NCBI GenBank assembly: GCA_015863195.1
Contig: JACBXO010000005.1
Span: forward strand, 184,213 to 248,212
Length of the DNA: 64,000 bases
Direction: 5' to 3'
Source of the DNA: Aerococcaceae bacterium DSM 111022
Lineage (GTDB): Bacteria; Bacillota; Bacilli; Lactobacillales; Aerococcaceae
Positions 46,023 to 55,864 of the stretch are shown one piece after another. How positions within the stretch are numbered: position 1 is the stretch's first letter; the number at the start of each line of letters is the position of its first letter. The position numbers and the translations under genes are program-made. The notes under the pieces are model-generated. The model saw only the letters and a list, made by a program, of their open reading frames with translations, was not told where the DNA came from and searched no databases.

Positions 46023-46901
46023 ATGCAATTATTTATGCAACAAATGGTTAACGGTGTTGCCTTAGGTAGTATTTATGCGTTAATTGCCCTTGGTTACACA
46101 ATGGTATATGGTACGATCCGTCTGATTAACTTTGCTCACGGTGACATCTATATGATGGGAGCATTCATTGGTTTTTATTTAATCACCGTCTTAGAAATGA
46201 ATCTTGTTCTAGCTATGATTATTACGATGGTAACAACGGCCATTTTAGGGGTTATTATTGAGCGAATTGCTTATAAACCGCTTAGAAATGCTTCAAGGGT
46301 CGCAGGATTGATTACTGCGATCGGAGTATCATACTTTTTACAAAATATTATGATTTACTTCTTAGGTCCAGAAGTGAGGGCCTTCCCATCGCCATTAGAA
46401 ACTCAAATATTTAGAGTGTTTGGCTTAGTTATTAACTCTAAACAAATTTTAGTAGTAGCTGTGACGATCATTATGATGATTTTATTACATCTGATTGTTA
46501 ATAAATCTAAAATGGGGAAAGCGATGCGAGCTGTTGCCGTTGATTCAGAAGCGGCTCAATTAATGGGAATTGACGTCGACCGTGTGATTTCATTTACATT
46601 CGCATTAGGATCTTCACTTGCAGGTATGGCTGGTATTTTAGTTGGTATTTACTACAACTCAATTCAACCAACGATGGGGGTGACGATGGGGCTAAAAGCC
46701 TTTATTGCCGCAGTTATCGGTGGTGTTGGATCAATCCCAGGAGCGATGGTTGGAGGATACTTAATTGGTGTTCTTGAAACAATCGTTACAGTTATGGGTG
46801 GTTCAATGTATAAAGATGCCGTCGTTTATGGATTATTAATTGTTATATTACTTGTCTTACCTTCAGGATTATTTGGTAAGAGTACAACAGAGAAAGTGTA
46901 G
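46023..46901 (+). CDS. livH: Branched-chain amino acid ABC permease LivH
   Basis: ATG 46023 after AAAGGAAA gives 292 residues. Hydrophobic segments and the LivH landmarks MVYGTIRLINFAHGDIYMMGAF, MRAVAVDSEAAQLMGID and AAVIGGVGSIPGAMVGGYLIG identify the first permease. It starts the livHMGF operon. A perfect inverted repeat lies upstream. Confidence 0.95.
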   Translation: MQLFMQQMVNGVALGSIYALIALGYTMVYGTIRLINFAHGDIYMMGAFIGFYLITVLEMNLVLAMIITMVTTAILGVIIERIAYKPLRNASRVAGLITAIGVSYFLQNIMIYFLGPEVRAFPSPLETQIFRVFGLVINSKQILVVAVTIIMMILLHLIVNKSKMGKAMRAVAVDSEAAQLMGIDVDRVISFTFALGSSLAGMAGILVGIYYNSIQPTMGVTMGLKAFIAAVIGGVGSIPGAMVGGYLIGVLETIVTVMGGSMYKDAVVYGLLIVILLVLPSGLFGKSTTEKV

Positions 46902-46910
46902 GTGGGATTT

Positions 46911-47870
46911 GTGCAGAGACTTCATAAAAGAAATATTGCCTGGTTAGGTCTAATCATTGCCGGTTTCATCGCCCTATATGTTTTAAATGCCACGGGCATT
47001 ATCAATTCATATTACCGTATTACGTTAATGACGATTATGTTGAATATTATTTATGCTGTAGGACTAAACCTAGTGCTTGGTGTAGCAGGTCAATTCTCAT
47101 TAGGACATGCTGGTTTTATTGCCATTGGTGCTTACGCAGCTGCAATCTTCTCGAAAGCATTCGAAAACCCTTATTTAGGTCTAGGTGTCGGAATGCTGGT
47201 AGGTGTTATTCTAGCCGTAGTCGTTGCTCTATTAGTAGGTATACCAACTTTACGGCTAAAAGGTGACTACTTAGCAATCGCAACTTTAGGTGTTTCAGAA
47301 ATTATCCGTGTATTGATTAATAACTGGCGAAGTGTAACAAACGGACCAGCCGGTATTAGTGAAATCCCTACGATTACTAATTGGCAAATCGTTTATGTAT
47401 TCATGGTGATCACAACAATTATTGTGTTAAACTATGTATATAGTAGTACTGGTCGCGCGACTCGTGCCATTGAACAAAATGAAATTGCTGCTGAAGCAAT
47501 GGGGGTTCGTGTAACACGTTATAAAGTAGGTGCGTTTGTTGTTGGTGCAGCTACAGCCGCAATAGGTGGAGCATTACAAGCGACAATGCTTGGGGTTGTA
47601 ACGCCTAACGACTATACTTTTAACCGCTCAATTGATATTTTAATATTCGTTGTATTTGGGGGTATCGGTAGTTTTACAGGTACATTCATCGCAGCGATTG
47701 TACTGGGAATTATCAACTTAGTTTTACAAGATTATGGTCAATTACGTATGGTACTATATGCGATTGCTTTAATCTTAATCATGATTTTCAAACCAGGTGG
47801 ATTGATGGGAACGAAAGAATTTAAGTTTGGTCAATTAATCGACCGTTCATCGGATAAGGAGGTAGTCTAG
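46911..47870 (+). CDS. livM: Branched-chain amino acid ABC permease LivM
   Basis: GTG 46911, preceded by AGGTGGG, gives 319 residues; GTG 46902 is possible and adds three. The protein has about nine membrane segments, GVAGQFSLGHAGFIAIGAYAAA, LKGDYLAIATLGVSEIIRV and FVVFGGIGSFTGTFIAA. It follows livH directly. Confidence 0.94.
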   Translation: MQRLHKRNIAWLGLIIAGFIALYVLNATGIINSYYRITLMTIMLNIIYAVGLNLVLGVAGQFSLGHAGFIAIGAYAAAIFSKAFENPYLGLGVGMLVGVILAVVVALLVGIPTLRLKGDYLAIATLGVSEIIRVLINNWRSVTNGPAGISEIPTITNWQIVYVFMVITTIIVLNYVYSSTGRATRAIEQNEIAAEAMGVRVTRYKVGAFVVGAATAAIGGALQATMLGVVTPNDYTFNRSIDILIFVVFGGIGSFTGTFIAAIVLGIINLVLQDYGQLRMVLYAIALILIMIFKPGGLMGTKEFKFGQLIDRSSDKEVV

Positions 47871-47872
47871 TC

Positions 47873-48655
47873 ATGAGTGAAACAATTTTAAAAGTGACAG
47901 ATTTAACCAAACATTTCGGTGGTTTAACTGCAGTATCAAATGTGTCAATGGAATTAGAAAAAGGCGAATTAATTGGTTTGATTGGACCGAATGGTGCCGG
48001 TAAAACAACATTCTTCAACTTACTAACAGGGGTATATGTGCCGTCTGAAGGGACCGTTGAAATTGCAAATGACGGAAAATTGGAGACTATTAACGGTAAG
48101 AAACCAGATTATATCAATGGTTTAGGTATTGCTCGTACTTTCCAAAATATCCGCTTATTTACGGACTTGAGTGTATTGGAAAATGTAATGATTGCCATGC
48201 ACCGCGAGCAAGGACCAGGGATGTTGCATGCCTTCCTAAGAACGAAAACACATTATCAAACTGAACAAAAAATGCGCGAGGAAGCGATGGAATTGCTAGA
48301 TATCTTCAATCTAAGAGAAGTTGCTAATGATAAAGCAAAGAACTTAGCTTATGGTCAACAACGTCGTTTAGAAATCGTGCGAGCACTAGCGACGGAGCCA
48401 AAAGTATTATTCTTAGATGAGCCGGCTGCCGGGATGAACCCAGCTGAGACAGCGGAATTAACCGGATTAATCGCTCAAATTCGTGAACAGTTCGGTTTAA
48501 CGGTTGTATTAATTGAACATGATATGTCATTAGTAATGGATATTTGTGAACGTATCTATGTATTAGAATACGGTCGCTTAATCGCAGAAGGTAAACCAGA
48601 AGAAATTCAAGGTAACGAAAACGTAATTCGAGCATATTTAGGAGGCGATGATTAA
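47873..48655 (+). CDS. livG: Branched-chain amino acid ABC ATPase LivG
   Basis: This 260-residue ATPase has GPNGAGKTT (Walker A), the LAYGQQRRLE signature typical of LivG instead of LSGGQ, and VLFLDEPAAGMNPAE. One base overlaps livF. Confidence 0.95.
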   Translation: MSETILKVTDLTKHFGGLTAVSNVSMELEKGELIGLIGPNGAGKTTFFNLLTGVYVPSEGTVEIANDGKLETINGKKPDYINGLGIARTFQNIRLFTDLSVLENVMIAMHREQGPGMLHAFLRTKTHYQTEQKMREEAMELLDIFNLREVANDKAKNLAYGQQRRLEIVRALATEPKVLFLDEPAAGMNPAETAELTGLIAQIREQFGLTVVLIEHDMSLVMDICERIYVLEYGRLIAEGKPEEIQGNENVIRAYLGGDD

Positions 48656-49359
48656 TGTTAAAAGTTACAGACTTAGAAGTAAATTACGGCATGATCAACG
48701 CCGTTAGAAAAATTAATTTTGAAGTAAATGAAGGTGAGATTGTTTCTTTAATTGGTGCCAATGGTGCGGGTAAATCAACGATCTTACGTACAATTTCAGG
48801 ATTAGTTAAGCCTTCAGCTGGTACAATTCAGTATGAAGGGAAAGAATTGATTACAATGTCTCCAAGAAACATTGTAAAAGCAGGGATTTCGCAAGTACCT
48901 GAAGGACGTCATGTTTTCAAAGGCTTAACAGTGAAAGAAAACTTAGAAATGGGTGCTTTCTTACGTAACGATAAAGGTGCCATTCAATCCGATTATGAAC
49001 TGGTTTATGAACGCTTCCCAATTTTGAAAGAACGTCTAAATCAAGATGCAGCAACATTATCAGGTGGAGAACAACAAATGTTAGCCATGGGACGCGCTTT
49101 AATGTCTAAACCGCGCTTATTGCTATTAGACGAACCATCAATGGGATTAGCGCCGATTTTCATTAAAGAAATCTTTAGTATTATTGTTGATATCCAAAAA
49201 CAAGGAACAACTGTATTATTAATTGAGCAAAATGCAAAACAGGCTTTACAAATTTCAAATAGAGGTTATGTATTAGAAACAGGTGACATCACATTATCTG
49301 GTACAGGTCAAGAATTGCTATCAAGCGATGAAGTACAGAAAGCTTATCTAGGAGGTTAA
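48655..49359 (+). CDS. livF: Branched-chain amino acid ABC ATPase LivF
   Basis: This 234-residue ATPase has GANGAGKST, LSGGEQQMLAMGRALM and LLLLDEPSMGLAP. It pairs with LivG to drive the transporter. The following CBS-ACT gene starts three bases after its stop. Confidence 0.95.
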   Translation: MLKVTDLEVNYGMINAVRKINFEVNEGEIVSLIGANGAGKSTILRTISGLVKPSAGTIQYEGKELITMSPRNIVKAGISQVPEGRHVFKGLTVKENLEMGAFLRNDKGAIQSDYELVYERFPILKERLNQDAATLSGGEQQMLAMGRALMSKPRLLLLDEPSMGLAPIFIKEIFSIIVDIQKQGTTVLLIEQNAKQALQISNRGYVLETGDITLSGTGQELLSSDEVQKAYLGG

Positions 49360-49362
49360 CAA

Positions 49363-50004
49363 ATGTATATTAAAGATTATATGACCACTGAATTGATTAC
49401 AATTAGTCGCAATACAAGTATCGCCAAAGCAAGTGATTTAATGAATGCTCACGATATTAACCGATTACCCGTAATTGAAGATGGTCAACTAGTTGGTCTA
49501 GTCACACGCGAAATTGTCGTCAAAAACTCGCCGTCAGATGCAACAAGTTTAGACCGTCACGAATTAAACTATTTATTAGAAAAAGCAACCGTAGAAGACA
49601 TCATGCAAAAAAATGTCATAACTAAAACACCCGAAACATTATTAGACGAAGCAGCAGCAACCATGTCAAATGAAAATATCGGGGTATTAGTCGTCGTCGA
49701 TGAACAGGACCGCGTAGCGGGAATCATTACCGACAAAGACATTTTCAAAGCATTTATCGACATCTCAGGCTACTACTCACGCGGCACAAGCCTCGTAATC
49801 GAACTAGAAGAAGACCGCCAAGGTGTCATTGAAGAAGTCGGAGACTCACTCGTCGAAACCGACCATAACCTAACACACATGATGGTTTACCACTTAGACG
49901 GAGCCATCAGAGTCGTCTTACACGTCGAATCAGAAGTCGTAACAGAACTAACAGCCTCATTAACATCAAAAGGCTATGACGTCCAAACAGTTGTAAATCG
50001 TTAA
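49363..50004 (+). CDS. CBS-pair and ACT-domain protein (AcuB-like)
   Basis: The 213-residue protein has two CBS motifs (about 6-60 and 75-130) and a C-terminal ACT-like domain (about 140-212). It is the last gene of the liv operon; a CBS-ACT gene in this place is also seen in streptococci. It may sense a nucleotide or amino acid and adjust the transporter or its supply, but this is inference. Codon use is unusual: from about 49560 to the end C-ending codons dominate, unlike livF just upstream. Confidence 0.85.
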   Translation: MYIKDYMTTELITISRNTSIAKASDLMNAHDINRLPVIEDGQLVGLVTREIVVKNSPSDATSLDRHELNYLLEKATVEDIMQKNVITKTPETLLDEAAATMSNENIGVLVVVDEQDRVAGIITDKDIFKAFIDISGYYSRGTSLVIELEEDRQGVIEEVGDSLVETDHNLTHMMVYHLDGAIRVVLHVESEVVTELTASLTSKGYDVQTVVNR

Positions 50005-50010
50005 AAAACC

Positions 50011-50039
50011 AGAGCTTCCAATCAATGGGAGCTCTTTTA
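50011..50039 (+). terminator. Terminator of the liv operon
   Basis: AGAGCTTCCA pairs with TGGGAGCTCT followed by TTTT. Confidence 0.8.
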
Positions 50040-50151
50040 TTTTGGAAAAGTATGGAATAGGAAAAGAGGAAATAACTCCGATCCTTATTTAACTCCAAAG
50101 ACCACTCATAAAAAATGAACGCTAAAGGTATCTGGGAAGTGTTTTCTTTCC

Positions 50152-50183
50152 AAAAAAATACCCCCTGACAACAGTCAAGGGAT
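50152..50183 (-). terminator. Terminator of yebC
   Basis: On the minus strand CCCTTGAC pairs with GTCAGGGG and is followed by TATTTTTTT. Confidence 0.8.
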
Positions 50184-50199
50184 AGTCATAATTATATAT

Positions 50200-50913
50200 T
50201 TAAACGACATTGTGGAAGACATTTTGAACATCTTCGTCGTCTTCTAAAGCATCGATTAATTTTTCAAATTGTTCTTGATCTTCCTCGCTTAATGATACTT
50301 CATTTTTAGCCATCATTTCTAATTCAGCAACCTCAAATTTTTCAACACCCAAATTAGTTAATGCTTGTCGAATGTCATTAAAGTCCTCTGGTTCACCGTA
50401 AACTACGATATTATCTTCCTCAGACTGAACATCACGCACTTCAACACCTTCTTCAAGTAGCGCAAGTAAAATTTCATCCGGATCGTCATTACCTTCGTAA
50501 ACGAAGACAGAGGTGTTTTCAAATAAATAACTTACAGCACCTGCAACTCCCATATTTCCGCCATTTTTATTGAAATGAGTACGGACATTAGATGCAGTAC
50601 GATTAACATTATTACTCAAAGCATCAACGATAATCATTGCGCCATTAGGACCGAAACCTTCGTAACGTAGTTCTTGATAATTTTCATCATCGCCACCTTT
50701 AGCTTTTTCGACGGCTTTATCAATAATATGTTTTGGAACATTATATGTCTTGGCACGGTCGATAACAAAGGCTAATTTTTGATTTAAATCTGGATCAGGT
50801 TCACCTGATTTAGCTGCTGCATAAATTTCAATACCAAATTTTGCATAGACTTTAGATGTATCTTGATCTTTCTTTCCTTTTTTCTCACGGATATTCATCC
50901 ATTTACGTCCCAT
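50200..50913 (-). CDS. yebC: YebC/PmpR family protein
   Basis: ATG at 50911-50913 gives the usual start [16 protein letters not shown] and 237 residues; the longer frame lacks family similarity. [30 protein letters not shown] and [15 protein letters not shown] are family blocks. YebC-family proteins were described as transcription factors, and some members help ribosomes through polyproline stalls. There is one gene in the unit. Confidence 0.93.
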   Translation of the reverse strand: MGRKWMNIREKKGKKDQDTSKVYAKFGIEIYAAAKSGEPDPDLNQKLAFVIDRAKTYNVPKHIIDKAVEKAKGGDDENYQELRYEGFGPNGAMIIVDALSNNVNRTASNVRTHFNKNGGNMGVAGAVSYLFENTSVFVYEGNDDPDEILLALLEEGVEVRDVQSEEDNIVVYGEPEDFNDIRQALTNLGVEKFEVAELEMMAKNEVSLSEEDQEQFEKLIDALEDDEDVQNVFHNVV

Positions 50914-51017
50914 ATTCTCACACTTCTTTCTATAATCTGTCCATATTATAAACTTATTATCTAAACTTGAAAACTCCCTATGATCAAATTTGCGATAAAA
51001 TTGCACTTAATCTTAAT

Positions 51018-51047
51018 AAAAAACTCCCCGCCATGAAAGGCAGGGAA
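51018..51047 (-). terminator. Terminator of the ABC-F gene
   Basis: On the minus strand TCCCTGCC pairs with GGCGGGGA and is followed by a run of T. Confidence 0.85.
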
Positions 51048-51060
51048 TAATTAGTAAATA

Positions 51061-52695
51061 TTAAGCTTCTACTGGGTACATAGCATCAATTCGTTTTTGA
51101 GCATCTTGGTCATTAACGAAGTCTTCATACGTTGAATCGATACGGTCATAAGCACCAGTTGGTGTAATTTCAATAATCCGATTACATGTAGTATTCATCA
51201 CTTCGTAGTCATGTGAGGCCATTAACATTGATTCTTTAAATTTAACTAAACCATCGTTTAAAGCAGTAATTGACTCTAAGTCCAAGTGATTTGTTGGTTG
51301 ATCTAATACTAAAACATTTGCTTTAGAAAGCATCATCTTAGATAATAAACAACGCACTTTTTCTCCCCCAGATAAAACATTAACAGGTTTCATAACGTCT
51401 TCACCAGAGAATAACATACGTCCTAAGAAACTACGTAAGAATGTATTATCTTGTTCTTCCTTGTCAGCGTATTGGCGTAACCAATCAACAATTGGTAACT
51501 CATTACCTTCAAATTCATCCGCCGAATTACGCGGTAAATAAGTTTGGCTTGTTGTCACACCCCACTCAAATTTACCTGAATCAGGTTCCATTTCGCCCAT
51601 TAAAATATCGAATAAAGCAGAAATTGCATTGTCATTACGACTTGTAAATCCAACTTTATCGTCAGGACGTAATGTGAAAGTAAGGTTTTCAAATAATACT
51701 TCACCGTCGATTGTCTTCGATAAACCTTCGACACGTAATAAGTCATTTCCAATTTCACGCTCAGGACTAAATCCAACATAAGGGTAACGACGTGATGAAG
51801 GTTGAATGTCATCTAAAGTGATTTTATCTAATAATTTCTTACGAGAAGTAGCTTGTTTTGATTTAGAAGCATTTGCAGAGAAACGCGCAATAAATTCTTG
51901 TAACTCTTTAATTTGTTCTTCTTTTTTCGCATTTTGGTCAGCTGCTAATTTTGAAGCTAATTGACTTGATTGTAACCAGAAGTCATAGTTTCCAACATAA
52001 ACTTTGATTTTACCAAAGTCAACGTCAGCCATATGCGTACATACTGTATTTAAGAAGTGACGGTCATGGGATACAACAATTACTGTGTTAGGGAAGTTAA
52101 TAATAAAGTCACTTAACCAGTCAATCGCAGCTGCATCTAAACCGTTTGTCGGCTCGTCAAGTAATAAGTTATCAGGATTACCAAAAATTGCTTGTGCTAA
52201 TAAAACCTTGATTTTATCCGCTTCAACTAATTCACGCATATTTTTACTATGTAACTCTTTATCAATACCTAAACCTTGTAACATATCTGCTGCTTGAGCT
52301 TCAGCTTCCCAGCCACCCATTTCAGCAAATTGTGCTTCCAAGTCACCTGCACGAATACCATCTTCATCAGTGAAGTCTGGTTTCATGTAGATTTCATTTT
52401 TTTCAGTCATTACGTCATATAATTCTTTATGACCCATCATAACGGTATCTAAAACCATTTCATCCTCGAATGCATAGTGGTCTTGTGATAAGACAGCTAA
52501 ACGCTCGTTAGGATCCATTGTAACATTACCAGTAGAAGGTGAAATTTCACCTGATAAGATTTTTAGAAAAGTAGATTTACCAGCACCATTAGCACCGATA
52601 ACACCGTAACAGTTGCCCGGTGTGAATGTAATATTTACGTCGTCAAATAATTTTTTGTCAGGGAATACCAGACTAACATTAGAGACATTAATCAT
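51061..52695 (-). CDS. ABC-F family ATPase (YkpA/YbiT-like)
   Basis: This 544-residue protein has two nucleotide domains. The first has Walker A GANGAGKST and LLLDEPTNGLD but a signature of LVEAD instead of LSGGE. The second has a degraded Walker A (SRNDNAISAL), a good LSGGEKVR, and LDQPTNHLD with Gln in place of the catalytic Glu. Asymmetric loss of motifs is a feature of the YkpA/YbiT branch, but the Gln change may add to it. It probably acts on ribosomes. Single gene, start after GGAGG. Confidence 0.88.
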   Translation of the reverse strand: MINVSNVSLVFPDKKLFDDVNITFTPGNCYGVIGANGAGKSTFLKILSGEISPSTGNVTMDPNERLAVLSQDHYAFEDEMVLDTVMMGHKELYDVMTEKNEIYMKPDFTDEDGIRAGDLEAQFAEMGGWEAEAQAADMLQGLGIDKELHSKNMRELVEADKIKVLLAQAIFGNPDNLLLDEPTNGLDAAAIDWLSDFIINFPNTVIVVSHDRHFLNTVCTHMADVDFGKIKVYVGNYDFWLQSSQLASKLAADQNAKKEEQIKELQEFIARFSANASKSKQATSRKKLLDKITLDDIQPSSRRYPYVGFSPEREIGNDLLRVEGLSKTIDGEVLFENLTFTLRPDDKVGFTSRNDNAISALFDILMGEMEPDSGKFEWGVTTSQTYLPRNSADEFEGNELPIVDWLRQYADKEEQDNTFLRSFLGRMLFSGEDVMKPVNVLSGGEKVRCLLSKMMLSKANVLVLDQPTNHLDLESITALNDGLVKFKESMLMASHDYEVMNTTCNRIIEITPTGAYDRIDSTYEDFVNDQDAQKRIDAMYPVEA

Positions 52696-52865
52696 GAATG
52701 TTATCCTCCTTAAAAGGGTAGTTTTTACTCAGGATATCATACCATAACTAGGAAGAAAATAGCGAATGAATTAAGAAATATTATGATAATGTGTGGACAC
52801 TATTACAGAAAAAATCCTGAAAACTTCATAATTATTCGGTATACTGAAATTACGAAGGAGGAGTT

Positions 52866-55673
52866 ATGATGAAAAAATATATAATTTTAAGTTGTAGTGC
52901 CTTATTAAGCATGTCTTTATTGGCACCATCATTACCTATAAACTCTACTCAAATGGTTCAAGCACAAGAAACTGTTTCGCAACCTAATGCAGAGTTAGAT
53001 ACAGTTAAAGAAGGTTTAATCACAACACAACCGATTAACGAAGAGCAATTAAGACAAGTACCAGAAGAGTTTTTATTGAATTATTATAATGAAGCGATGG
53101 CTGATCCTGCTTTAGCAGACAATCAAGCCGTTTACACTGCTGTATATGAATCAATCGCAAATGATAATCCTCAATTAAATTTAGTTGTTGGAGAAGATTA
53201 TGAAGCATATAGCCGTGTAGTTGAAGCGATTACTGGGGCAACATCATGGACACCAGAAGATTTAAGAAAAGTAGAATCTACCGCACTTTTAACAGAATAT
53301 CGTAGTGCAATGGCAGCAAGTGGTGATGTGGTCAGCAGTGCAGTTGAATCTTTAACTCCTTGGATTGAAGAGCAAATTTTAGCTTATGATGAACGACAAG
53401 CAGCATTCGAAGCGAGCTTACAAGAGACTTCATCTGAAGAATCAGAATCAGTTTCAGAAGAAGTACCAGCAGAAGTACCAGCAGAAGGGTCATCAACAGA
53501 TGAATCCGCACCAGAAGAATCAACAGCGGAAGAATCACAACCAATTTCTGAGTCGGTATCACAACCTGGTGAAGAAACTAGCTCACAATCAGAGTCAACG
53601 CCTGAAAATGAGGACACAACAAGTGGCGAGGAAACTTCAGAATCTTCAGTCGAGGAAAGTCAACCAACAGTTGACATTGAAACAGTTCGTCAAGGTTTAA
53701 TCGATGGAACACCAATGACTGAAACGCAAGCAGCGTCTCTAACATCGGAAATGTTAGCCAATTATATTTCAGCTACACCGCAAACGCCTGAAGAATATAC
53801 TAACTTGTTTGATTCATTAGTAGCGAATCAACCGGAACTCTTCCAAACGCAATTAGATGAAATTAAAAATGTATTAATTAATGACTTACATTTAAATGCT
53901 GATTCACTATTACAAACAATGAGTGATAGTCAGTTATTATGGTTAAATAACCAAGTTGTTACGGAAAATGGTGGAGCAAATTATGAACAATTAGCTTCTA
54001 TTATCGTTAATGACTATCAAGTCATCCAAGAAACAGATACAACTTTACGTTATACATCTGAGGAAATACGTAACTTATTAATTGGTAGCACACCAATTAC
54101 ACAAGAGCAATTAGATCAAATTACAGATGAACAATTGAAAGCTGTTTTACCAGAACAAGCGAATCAATTAGATGCAGCAACATTATATAATGATTTAATC
54201 ACTAATTATCCAGATGTTTTCGCAGCAGAAGCAGCTCGTTTTGTTGAAGCGTTAACAGTAACAAATCAATTACTAGACCCAACGTCGTTACAAGAAAATG
54301 TGACAACACCAGAATTATTATGGGCAGAATACAATGTATGGTTAGAAGATAGCCAAGAAAATATGCAACGTCTTTCTGAAGTATTAATTCAAGACTATCA
54401 AGTTGCGCCAGCAGAAGTAGCTTCTTCAGATGAAAGTGAATCATCAGAAACGACTGAATCTGACACAACTTCAGAAGAAAGTACACCAACTGAAGAAAGT
54501 GAAACAACTGAAACGGATGAGTCAGCATCGAGTGAAGAATCATCAGAACAAACAGCAGCTGAAGTTGTTGAAGAAAATAATTGGCGTCAAGATTTAATTG
54601 GGAATACACCAATCATCACTGCACAATTAGAAACTTTTACTGATGAAGAATTAGTACAAGCCAGTCAAACTGCAGAATCTCCTGAAGTTAGTTTAGAAGC
54701 GTTGTACAATCAATTAGTAAGTAATTACCCTGAGCGTTTCCAATCAGAAATTACACGTTTTCAAGAAAACTTAACAGCAGAAGGTATTGATACGACTGCT
54801 TTAAGTGAATTGATGACGAATCAAGAATTATTATGGGCTGAATATCAAGTGTATCTTGAAAATGGCACAGAAAATTTTGAAGCTTTAGCCAATCAACTCG
54901 TTGAGCAATATGGCGAAGAAATTGTAACAGAGGAAGAATCTGAACCAGCAGCAGATCCCGCAGCCCTGAAAGAAGAATTACTAGCTAGTACTCCGCTAAC
55001 TAGTGATCAAGCAGATCAATTAACAGCGGAACAATACGAATACTATGCCGGATTTGTAACAGAGGGGACAAGTATCACCGATGTTTATACTCAAATCGTT
55101 ACAGATCATCCAGAACTAATTCAACCAGCAACGGATGCAATTAGAGAAGAATTAGTGAATCAAGGTAATGTTACACCTGAGTCTTTAGACCAAGTACATG
55201 ATATAACATTAATTTGGCAAGTATACGAAGTGAATAATCAAACACAAACGACAAATATTGAAGAAACGAATATCGAAGTATTAACACAATATTTAGTTGA
55301 AAATAATAATGTCCAAGTGAATCAAGAAGCAAGCACTGAAACAAGCTCTGAAGTAAGTTCAGAACAAAGTTCACAGGAAAGTACTGACCCATCGATTTCA
55401 GCAAGCACACGATCAGATGTAGAAGAGAATCAAGGAAATGACCCACAAAATGGACAAAGTACTGAATTATCTCCAGGTGCAAATGCATCTTTCCCTGATT
55501 TAAGTAGTGAAGAGGAATCAAGTTCAGTTTCAGTTGAAATTACTTCAAGTGTTGAAGAAAATGACAACTTACCAGCAACGGGTGAACGTTCATCATGGAT
55601 TTACATCGTACTAGGAATTGTCATTGCGATTGTAGCCGTGTTACTCATTCGTTCAGGAAATAAAAAGAAATAA
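52866..55673 (+). CDS. LPXTG-anchored surface protein with five novel repeats
   Basis: This 935-residue protein has a signal peptide (cleavage near VQA-QET), a sortase motif L902-P-A-T-G906, a membrane helix and an Lys-rich tail (GNKKK). Five degenerate modules of about 60-110 residues begin near T46, T273, E399, W573 and L701. Each has a core like L-x-x-x-T-P-(I/M/L)-T-x-x-Q, a helix with YNxL or LxxSLV, and a YP-(D/E)-x-F or HPEL motif. Ser/Glu/Thr-rich linkers separate them. I do not recognise the module. It probably projects from the wall as an adhesin or spacer. Own RBS GAAGGAGG. Confidence 0.85.
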   Translation: MMKKYIILSCSALLSMSLLAPSLPINSTQMVQAQETVSQPNAELDTVKEGLITTQPINEEQLRQVPEEFLLNYYNEAMADPALADNQAVYTAVYESIANDNPQLNLVVGEDYEAYSRVVEAITGATSWTPEDLRKVESTALLTEYRSAMAASGDVVSSAVESLTPWIEEQILAYDERQAAFEASLQETSSEESESVSEEVPAEVPAEGSSTDESAPEESTAEESQPISESVSQPGEETSSQSESTPENEDTTSGEETSESSVEESQPTVDIETVRQGLIDGTPMTETQAASLTSEMLANYISATPQTPEEYTNLFDSLVANQPELFQTQLDEIKNVLINDLHLNADSLLQTMSDSQLLWLNNQVVTENGGANYEQLASIIVNDYQVIQETDTTLRYTSEEIRNLLIGSTPITQEQLDQITDEQLKAVLPEQANQLDAATLYNDLITNYPDVFAAEAARFVEALTVTNQLLDPTSLQENVTTPELLWAEYNVWLEDSQENMQRLSEVLIQDYQVAPAEVASSDESESSETTESDTTSEESTPTEESETTETDESASSEESSEQTAAEVVEENNWRQDLIGNTPIITAQLETFTDEELVQASQTAESPEVSLEALYNQLVSNYPERFQSEITRFQENLTAEGIDTTALSELMTNQELLWAEYQVYLENGTENFEALANQLVEQYGEEIVTEEESEPAADPAALKEELLASTPLTSDQADQLTAEQYEYYAGFVTEGTSITDVYTQIVTDHPELIQPATDAIREELVNQGNVTPESLDQVHDITLIWQVYEVNNQTQTTNIEETNIEVLTQYLVENNNVQVNQEASTETSSEVSSEQSSQESTDPSISASTRSDVEENQGNDPQNGQSTELSPGANASFPDLSSEEESSSVSVEITSSVEENDNLPATGERSSWIYIVLGIVIAIVAVLLIRSGNKKK

Positions 55674-55691
55674 TATTCTCTTAATCTAACC

Positions 55692-55746
55692 AAAAAAAGC
55701 ATTGCCCAACGATTCTGGAAAAGGAATAAAGGGTAATGCTTTTTTA
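55692..55746 (+). terminator. Terminator of the surface-protein gene
   Basis: AAAAAAAGCATTGCCC pairs with GGGTAATGCTTTTTT over a 23-base loop. Confidence 0.75.
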
Positions 55747-55799
55747 TTGCTAGTAAATCATGTTTTAAGGCATAGTATACATATTGGACGATTGAGTAA

Positions 55800-55845
55800 A
55801 AAACACCACCTTGAATTCACATTAGTGAATTCAAGGTGGTGTTTA
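55800..55845 (-). terminator. Terminator of the arsR-like gene
   Basis: AACACCACCTTGAATTCAC is a perfect 19-bp inverted repeat around ATTA, with AAAAA/TTT flanks; it follows the minus-strand regulator gene. Confidence 0.85.
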
Positions 55846-55864
55846 ATTTGTAATAATGAAAGGA

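Noticed and set aside
53332..53700. Several open frames overlapping the Ser/Glu-rich part of the surface protein
   Set aside because: They arise from the low-complexity repeats in the LPXTG gene and lack starts, ribosome sites and recognisable sequence.
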